NCBI GenBank assembly: GCA_026745465.1
Contig: JACYXH010000278.1
Coordinates: 1,343,720-1,407,719 of the forward strand
Direction of reading: 5' to 3'
DNA: 64,000 bases
From: Lota lota
Taxonomy: Eukaryota > Chordata > Actinopteri > Gadiformes > Lotidae
Position numbers and translations under genes: made by a program. Within the stretch, counting starts at the first letter, position 1, and the number at the start of each line of letters is the position of its first letter. Under the pieces are notes generated by a model, which ran no database searches, was not told where the DNA came from, and was given only the letters and a program-made list of their open reading frames with translations. Below, piece by piece: positions 55,241 through 64,000 of this stretch.

Positions 55241-55529
55241 TGAATTCCGAGCAAAAGTAGAATGTTCATAAACTTGTTGGTGGAGACTGGCAAAAACATA
55301 GGACTTTACATCTGTTTTCTCTAAATTACTCTTACTTTAGCAAGTCACAAAAGTTTTTGCGTGCGCAGAAATCGGCTCCCTCTCTCCTCCAGGGGCCTCC
55401 ATGGGTATTCAGTTTGTAAGCATTCCTAACACTGGAGCAATGGGTAGGAGGTAGCCCCCGATGGCCACCAGGTACTTCACACAATACTTACATCCATCTG
55501 AGAAAGTATATAGACGTCAAAAGTTATCA

Positions 55530-56312
<783 letters not shown>

Positions 56313-59097
56313 TCAGGGAAAGTCCCCAGCCAGGTGCTGCAGGGTGTCCCGGGGGAGACCCAGGTGGATAAAGTCAAGGTAGTGCAGAAACCTAAAGCAG
56401 AAGAAAAAGTAATATGAACTAGGACTGCAAGCAGTCACACAAGGTATTCACAGCCCACGCACCGCCTATCCCAGCGGCCGCCCTTTTCAAGCGAATCACA
56501 GGTGTAGTCATTACTCCTAGATGCAACTATGCCTCTGTCTTTGTTCTTCAGCACTGCTTTTTACTCCATGCATGCGCACACGCACACAAATAATGTTAGC
56601 AAATTAGCATATATTGAATTTGCCATACCTCAGTCATTGTTTACACAATCAAAACAATTCATTGGGAGTTTAATCAGACAAGTCCGTAGATCATGTATAT
56701 CAAAACTGTTTGTCATTTAAAGCTATGGTTCTGAAGAAAGCGGTTTTTTAAGTTTCCCCGAAATTTTATCTATCGGGGCGGATATGCCGATCGTTAAACT
56801 AAACCGGAAGTTATAGCGCCCCCTATGGGAATTTTGGAACCAACCCTTTTGGAGACTTGCTTACTGGGGATACAAATGTCATAGACAAATTTAAAGACTT
56901 TTGTGCAATCAGGGGATGAGCTATAGGGGTTACCAATCCGGAATAATAATAATACCCAAACCCTAGAATAACAATAGGTATCCACAGCTACACTGTGAAT
57001 ACCTAATAAATGTCCTTCTGAAACCATGAGCTGGGTGAGATTGTTTGTGTGTGCTGATGCATGCATTTAGACTTGTTCTGCCTCTGTTGCACTTTAACAT
57101 ACATGCATTTAAAAAGCAACACATTTCCATTTCCTGGGTTTGCTCATCGAACCGCCCTTGTTTGCTAAACGTGGGTTCCTTTGAGTCACCACATGGCATC
57201 TGAGATTAGCACTAAACCACTTCCTGCACAGAGGGACAAACTTTCTCCTGCAAACAGCTAAGGTCATGCAAACACATCTTAGTCCATAAATAAATGGGAG
57301 ATAATCAGTGACACTATCCCAGGGGAAATTGTGGCTGGGCCAAATGTATATTTTTGAAAACAATAACGTAAAATTATGACACGGTCCAGACTTCAGCAGC
57401 TAGCTAAATGGGTACTCACCTTCGTTTCACTTTTCCTTGTTCTTTAAGCTGCTCGGCTCTGCAGATGGTGCGTAGGGTGGGGAGGTATTCCAGGGAGAGC
57501 TCGGGTCTGCTGCCCAGTGTATTAAACACTCCCCTGGACAGCAGACTGGTCGACACCTCCCTGCACTTCTGGAGCAGCCTGGAACACAGAGACAACCAAT
57601 AGTTTGGTTAAAAAGTGCCATCTTAGATATATTGTCCATTGGATATACATTTTTGATGCTTTGATGTTATAGGTGTTGAGAAGGATGTCTCTAATTAGAA
57701 AAACATGAACTGTCATCATATTCATTGTCATCACAAGTGTAAAAAGTTATACTGTAGGTGATGATCAGATTGAAAATGTAAAGATGAAGACTATGCATCC
57801 CTAATATAGAAAAATGTGTTCGGCACAACAGGAATTCTTATAAAAGTAAAACATATACCAAATAAACGTTATTGATGAACACAGCAGAGAAGACATGGAC
57901 TCACTTGGGTTGGCAGGGTGGATGAGGAGTAAGGCTGAACCCTCTCTGGTGGGAAGCCACCGGAAGGCTGAGCTCCAGCCTTGCCTGCTCCCCGAGGTCT
58001 CCTCCTCCTCCCAGGGCCTGGGCCTCTCCCTGGGCCTCAGTCACACCCGCCAGGCACCTCTGGAAGCTCAGGGCCTCCACAGCAGCCTGAATCTCCACAG
58101 CCCGCTCCGCTTCCATGTTGCTGGGCCCGGGGTCCTCCAGCCTGGCCTCGTCCACCATGCCATCCTTCACCTGTGCCAGGGGCTGTGCTATGTACGGGCC
58201 CCGACCTTGCCCTCTGCCGCCCCCCTGCGGTGAGAAGGCGTCCATGTAGGACATGTCCTCCAGGAAGTCAGCGATGGCGGCGAGGCCACGAGAGACAGGG
58301 CCGCTGATGGCTCTCTGCTTAGGAGTCAGAGGTTCGCTCATCATCCTCTGCAGAGGATGAAGGGCATCCCGAGCCCCTGCTTTGCGGACGCTCTCCGCCG
58401 CTTCCTCCTCCTCCTCCTCCTCCTCCTGAGCGGTGACCGCAGGCTTGGCAAGAGAGAGGAAGTCGCCCTCGGAGTCAGAGTCCGAGTGCAACGGGTCTTT
58501 CTTGGCCAGCCTCTTGTGCTTCCTCATCCTCTGCGACACTTTGACCGGACTTCCGTCGTTTACGGCGTCAACCACCTCAGCCAGCTTCAGGGCCTTGGAG
58601 TGGGGCGGTGGTGCCTCCAAATGTGGCCAGGCAGAGGAGGTGGCGGTGGTGGACAGGTCCATTGGGGCGGGGCAGGGTTGGCTTGGCGTCGGCAGGGGCG
58701 ACAGGGTGGACATTGGGAGCTGGGTGACGGGCAACGGGAGGAGGGTGTGCATGTTGGAGTAGAGCAGGTCCACCCTGGGGCGCCTGCAGTCAGCCACCAG
58801 CTCCCAGCATGCCGCAGTCTCTTTCAGTGGACGCTGTGGACAAAACACATTTGTTTTTTTATTTGACTTTCATCAATAAGTATTGCTTTGGAAAACTTAA
58901 TTAAAAAAAACAAAAAAAATAATAATAATAATAATTAATAATTCCTTTTAATAACACGATAAAGTTCAACTACAGGCGTGGCCCATGCACAAGGAAAATC
59001 ATTTACTGTACCGAAATCTGTCCTAAATGTGGTTGAGCTGAGTGTGAATAAGGCCTAGCTAGCTGTGTGGATGCTAGCTCGGTGGTAATAGGCTTAA

Positions 59098-59138
<41 letters not shown>

Positions 59139-62100
59139 ACATTGTAGGCATGCACGCACAGACACACACACACACATTTGACATTGAGGACATGCGCACA
59201 CACACACACGTATATAGTGTATAGTTTCAATAAAGTAGTATATATGGTCAATGTCTCCAGAGATGGGTAAAGAGTAGTCCATGTCTGTCATTCTATGGCC
59301 AAGTTTTGGGAAATAGTTTGACCAACTCACCGCTGTCCCGACTAGGGATGCAATAATTAACCGGTTTCACTTTTAACCGTGCTATTAAAAAGTCACGGTT
59401 TTTCACCAGTGTTTCTGGTCTCACTCTCAAAAAGGGACATTTATATATATATATTTCTATGAACAACGGTTGCACAGTGAGGAAAATTAAACAAACAGAA
59501 AATTGCTAGCGCAACCTGCAGACGAACGAAAACAAAGTCATAACAGCGATGCACCAGCATAAAATGCTGTGCGGCACATGCTGTCACAAGAGCGTCATTT
59601 CGGTTTGAGGGGGGCTACACTACATAAGCTAAACAATGGCTGAGGGGATTATGATAAGTGGGTGTTTCGGAGACTTTCGTTTTTGCAATTGTTTCCCTGT
59701 TCAATAACTAAAATAGGCCATCACTCTTTTGTAGAAAGTTGGTATACAAAACTAAACTGTTGCGATTCAACTGCACACCGTCATGTCATCAAAAGCAACC
59801 TATATTCACGTCCTGCAGTGCAAGTAAACATTTGCTTGTAGCGCCGACTGCTATCAACATTATACCATGGGATCTAATTAAGTGCAGTGATTAATAACAC
59901 CTGCATTAGTGATATTCTCAATTACATTCTTTCCTTTTACCAGAAACGGTAACAACAAAAAAACTATAGTAAGGATTTTCTCAAACAGATCAATTAATTT
60001 AAATAGATTAAAAATATCACTGATGCTCATGTGATTTTATACATCTGTAGTTATGTGAAATAATTCATGCATAATAATCGTGAAACCGTCAAAAAGTGTT
60101 TTTTCCTCAGACTATAATCGTACCATCAAAATCTATAATCGATGCATCCCTAGTCCCGACCATAACCTCATAAAGTTTATTTTAATTTGCAGCTACCTTT
60201 CTATTACTCAAAGACATACTTAAATAAAACTTGAACTTGAAGTTATTGGGTAATGGACATTTTATATTATTTTCAATTTGAATCTACTACTATCCTGTAC
60301 TTGCTGCTGTGGCCCCCGAATTTCCCGCCTGGGATCAATAAAGTACTGTCTCAAGCTTACTTTCAGCAGGTCCTGGACACTGCCTTGGGACTGGATGTTC
60401 AGTAGGCCCAGCATGCTCTCAGCACAGCCAGTGTCCCACAAAGGGAGGTCTGGTAGGCCGCTGCCACCCCATGATGACGCACCCACTGGCTCCTTGACTT
60501 TCAGTTCTGCTTTTGTAGCTGACAACACAGGAAAGTACACTAAATCAAGAAACACAGGAAAGTACACTAAATCAAGAAGACAGTTATGAACTTCAACAAA
60601 ATGTAATCGACAGCAGATACTGAGTCAGACCTGGATTTCACATTTAGTCCTTCATCCTCGAGATGGTCATGGTATTAAAATGTATGCAGTTTCATAATAT
60701 ATATATATATATATATATAAAAAACTTTATATTTCTTTATGCCTAGGGTCTGATTTTACTTTTTGTTTAAAGCAGTTTACTAAAACTCTCCTAATAACCT
60801 GTCCATCCAGGATCATCCACTCTTCTGAGGACACTACCATAGCAACAAGTAGACATTTTAACATTTTGGTTTCCAAAATGATCGTGTCCGAACCACCAAC
60901 CACAGAGCTCCCAGAGAGATACACAGAGATGACTCACCAATGCCATCCAATTGGTCTGATTGTTTGGCTCTGTGGTGCCCCCCAGTGCTGCGGGTCCAGA
61001 ACTGCAGCTGTAGCAGGCTCTGTCTGATGTCACAGTTATTGAGGCTGAGTAGGGTGGATACATCCTGGGCGTCTGTCCTCGTGTCCTCCGTCAGGCACAA
61101 CAAACGTAGGTAGCTGCTCACGCTTACCTGCCAGCAAGCAGACAAAATGCATGTTTATTAAAACCATTTTCAACCCCATGTATCTATTTTCTAATTGATG
61201 TGGGCAGGATGGTCTTATGGTGGTTAGAGTGTTAAGGCCCAAAGCACACGGCAGTGTCGGGACGGATGCAAAATAATGAATCTTTTTTAAATGTTTGTGT
61301 CCAAAATGGATTTGAGTACATTCTGTATGTTTTGCTCCGTTAAAAATGATTTGACTCTATTACAAATTCAAGGCAAATTCAGGCTCTGTGTACTTTGGCC
61401 TTCAAGATAACCAGCTGAAATATTCTGGGTTCGAACCCCAATGTATAGAGACTGCATAATCCCTATCTGGACATTAATGGCATACAGTATATCTGAATTC
61501 ACTGCATGTCGCTTCAAATAAGAGTCTAGTAAATTACTAAATAGTATATAATAAAATACCAAATGCTATTTGGTTTGGAAGGCACACATTCCTACTCTAA
61601 AAATGGTAGAGAAACATTTACAAGTAGTTCTGTACAAATCCAACGCTCACCATTGAGGGCGTTGTGAAGTGAATCTCCTCTAAGTAGCCATCAAACATGG
61701 TGCTGAAGTGGGGATCTAAAAATTGAGAGTTTAGTTCAACAAAACAAATGTACAATCTTTCAAATATTGTTGAATATTTTAGAGTTTATTACATTGGACT
61801 AAAGGCCAGTATCCCATCACGATTTGCCATTTTCATAACCCTGCCTAGCCCGAAAGCCAACACTAAGTGTGGGGACAGCAACCTAAAACACTGTACTAAA
61901 CCATCTACTAACCACTGTGGGGACAGCAGCCTAAAACACTACTAAACCATCTACTGACCGCTGGTGGTGAGGATGACCGGCCTTTTGGTGGTAGTCATGA
62001 AGGTCTTGATGGCTGCCAGGAACCCAGAGTCATCATCGAAGATCACGTCCACCTCCTCAAAGAGGATGAGCGAGGTGGCCGTCTTCTTGTTTTGCTCTTC

Positions 62101-63080
62101 GCCGCTGCCAGACGGCTCTTTACCGCCGCCGGCACCACTGGCTGCCAGGGGTGTTTTTAACACCGGCTCCTTCATCTTACTGGAATCTTCAGCGGGCTTT
62201 ATGGATTTCTTTGGAGCCACTTTGGAGGACAGAGTAAATGGTGATATGATCTGGTGTAGTGTGTCGTTGTGTAACTGAAGTTCAATTTGGTAGAGCCGTG
62301 GCATTAACACAGCCAGGCTTTGGGGTTCAATTCCCAATGGTGCGGTTATTATTATGGTTCCAGAGTAGATAATAGTTGTCATTTGACAGCAGCAGTCTTC
62401 ATGCTTAAGGAGGCAGTGCATCTCACCAGTAGGCGGAGTTGTCCTGGTCGACACGGCCGCCTCGTTGTTGCCACTAGGTCGTCCCATTTTAAAGAAGCTG
62501 GCCAGGGAAGTCGGGGCCAGGGAACCCCGCTTTGCTCCCCTTGGGGACTGGGGGGCTTTACTGGGGGAGGAGACCACCCTGCGAGGAGAGTGCATCTTCC
62601 CTATGAGGACGAGAGAAATCATTTCCATCAGATCCTTCTTAGCCAATGCACATTTTATTCATTTATAATAATTTAAATAAGATATAGTATAAATAATTAA
62701 AAAGACACTAAACAAAGTATCAGTTTTTAATGATTGTTACTATTTTGTTCATAATGTAAATGAGATAAGAATTTAGTATATCTATTTTTTATTACTTAGA
62801 TGAAAACAAAGCAAACATTTCCTGTCTTGGATTAATAGAGAACATCTTATCTTGTCTAATCAACCAGAGTAAACGGTTGCCGTCCTGACCAACTGTGGTT
62901 CTTACTGGGGGACGAGCCGGGCCGGGTGAATCCACTGGTGCTGGTGCTGTAGCTGTTGAAGTAGGTGGGCTTGTGGGTGTTGACCCCCTGGATGTCCACC
63001 TGGTGGGACTGAGTGGCCTCCTTTAGCTGGGACAGGATAAGCCTGCCACTACGCTGGGACGATGAGTTCACCTCAAACAC
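56313..63080 (-). CDS. atad5: ATAD5/ELG1, C-terminal part (5' end outside window)
   Basis: Large subunit of an RFC-like complex that unloads PCNA after replication. Exons in order: 63080-62906, 62600-62427, 62219-61959, 61715-61651, 61127-60938, 60518-60361, 58833-57905, 57578-57420, 56391-56313; 2190 nt, 729 aa. The first exon begins VFEVNSSSQRSGRLILSQLK, the piece that follows Walker A in the family, so Walker A lies beyond the right edge. Walker B and flanks: TSLILFEEVDVIFDDDSGF, then KTFMTTTKRPVILTTS. Further conserved blocks: NNCDIRQSLLQLQFW, DTGCAESMLGLLN, RVDLLYSNMHTLLPLPV, EYLPTLRTICRAEQLKEQGK and the end HLAGDFP. The 929-nt exon encodes a variable acidic/Ser-rich stretch with a run of eight Glu. 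Two hAT/SINE insertions occupy its introns. Confidence 0.94.
59100..59134. repeat. (AC)n microsatellite
   Basis: CA run in an atad5 intron with smaller CA clusters to 59210. Confidence 0.95.
59343..60152. mobile_element. non-autonomous hAT element with perfect 8-bp target duplication
   Basis: Element ends TAGGGATGCA and TGCATCCCTA, flanked by identical GTCCCGAC on both sides (59335-59342 and 60153-60160). The 810-bp interior has no long frame. It is inserted in an atad5 intron. Confidence 0.93.
61195..61560 (+). mobile_element. tRNA-SINE split by a nested MITE
   Basis: The SINE head (GGCAGGATGGTCTTATGGTGG TTAGAG) is interrupted at about 61235; the body resumes at about 61401 with a good B box (GGGTTCGAACCCC). 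The insert, about 61236-61400, has inverted ends GGCCCAAAGCACAC and GTGTACTTTGGCC. Confidence 0.65.
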
Positions 63081-63489
63081 CTACCGGGAGGAGGATGAGG
63101 TCAGACACTTGCATCCAAAGCGATCTACAACTGTTTTTCTGCAGGGCTGATTGCACTGGTGCTAGTAATCCAGTGGTGGAGCTGTGCCACTACTGGATGC
63201 ATGTATGGGAAAAACTGCTGCTACTGCTGCTGCTGCTACTGCTGCTACTGCTGCCCCCCCATCCCCCCCCCCCACATGGCTGTCTTGGGCTCCATAACAG
63301 ATCTTTGAGAGTGCTTTACATTAAATAAAACCTGTCAAGCTGTTTGTTCCGGAACCAACGGCCGCAGCAGGTGGTGATCCTAGGCAGTGGTGATGAACTT
63401 ACTTTGGAAATATATTTTTAATCAAATACTCATTTTAAGTCAGTTAAATACAGTTATATAAGTATTTGACAGAGTATAGCGCCGTGGAT
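63081..63489. other. atad5 intron sequence at the right edge
   Basis: No exon recognised. Includes a CTG/CTA triplet-rich stretch (63218-63265) and a C-rich run. Confidence 0.5.
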
Positions 63490-64000
63490 GCAGTTCACAA
63501 AGAGATTTTGAACACTCTTTGGAACTGAGGCCTACTCCTCTGTGTTGGAAATTCAAGCCATTGCCTGTGGAGCATCTGTGTGCTTTTGACAAGATGCCAC
63601 CCAAAGCACAGAAATATCCAGAGGAAGAGCTAGTGACAATGTCTACTCTTCAATCCATGATGGAGCAACAAAATTTACTTTTACAGAGAGCTGCTGGACC
63701 AGCAAAATAAGAACTTTAAATCGTGTGTTGAAATTATCTCAGATGGTGTGCATAAGAGAGTGGACAGTGCACTTAAAGAGATACAGGAGCTGAAGACTAG
63801 TCTAGAGTTTGCTCATGGAAAATTGGAGAGCAAGGACAAAGTGCTACGTGATAATGGAAAAAACAAACAAATGGAGGAGGACCTGGCAAATTCTGTCGCA
63901 ACCCTCGATGGGATTGAGAAAAAGATGAACAATTTGGAAAAGCAATCACGGAGGAGCAATATCATTATTGACGGTGTCCCTGAGGAAAAAGGTGAAAACT
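63490..64000 (+). mobile_element. LINE ORF1-like fragment, cut by window end
   Basis: The reading frame starts near 63588 (MPPKAQKYPEEELVTMSTLQ), shifts frame near 63690, then continues as a coiled-coil (ELKTSLEFAHGKLESKDK, EEDLANSVATLDGIEKK) into RRSNIIIDGVPEEKGE. That last block is typical of the RRM start of L1-type ORF1p. It is antisense to atad5. The frameshift suggests a dead copy, though the rest is outside the window. Confidence 0.75.

Noticed and set aside
57895..58866. Long plus-strand frames opposite the large atad5 exon
   Set aside because: GC-rich antisense shadows of a 929-nt coding exon; the minus strand carries the conserved ATAD5 blocks.
62275..62330. tRNA-like sequence with GGGGTTCAATTCCC
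   Set aside because: Resembles a B box but no acceptor stem or A box pairs with it; at most a SINE scrap.

Overview
The window is teleost-type vertebrate nuclear DNA. The evidence is many GT-AG introns, very long dinucleotide microsatellites, tRNA-derived SINEs, hAT and MITE insertions, and five genes whose order and relative orientation match the human 17q11.2 block ATAD5-ADAP2-RHOT1-C17orf75-ZNF207. I cannot name the species. All exon models were read by hand from splice consensus, reading-frame phase and remembered family sequences; no alignment was run.

Layout: (1) 670-7353 (+), a samd9l-like innate-immunity gene made of a 25-nt start-codon exon and one giant exon. (2) 11607-19992 (-), znf207/BuGZ in 11 coding exons; its last intron is swollen by a broken hAT transposon, a tandem hairpin pair and a segmental duplication. 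(3) 20435-26237 (+), c17orf75 (Njmu-R1) in 10 exons, head-to-head with znf207 across about 440 bp and carrying a clear AT-AC (U12-type) intron. (4) 26238-30000, repeat-rich spacer with an inverted duplication and two exon-like segments I cannot assign. (5) 30862-48940 (-), rhot1 (Miro1) in 19 coding exons plus a conserved 41-codon alternative exon. (6) 50218-54580 (-), adap2 in 11 exons. (7) 56313-63080 (-), the last nine exons of atad5; the 5' part lies beyond the right edge. (8) 63490-64000 (+), a LINE ORF1 fragment running off the window.

The host genes do not form an operon-like functional unit. They serve separate cell functions: SAMD9L in translational control and antiviral restriction, ZNF207 in Bub3 loading and kinetochores, C17orf75 in golgin vesicle capture, RHOT1 in mitochondrial transport, ADAP2 in Arf6/phosphoinositide signalling, ATAD5 in PCNA unloading. 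The conserved feature is their synteny. The most unusual sequence signals are the AT-AC intron, the conserved Miro1 alternative exon, the abutting long hairpins, clean transposon insertions with target-site duplications, and the unexplained inverted duplication near 28.5 kb.
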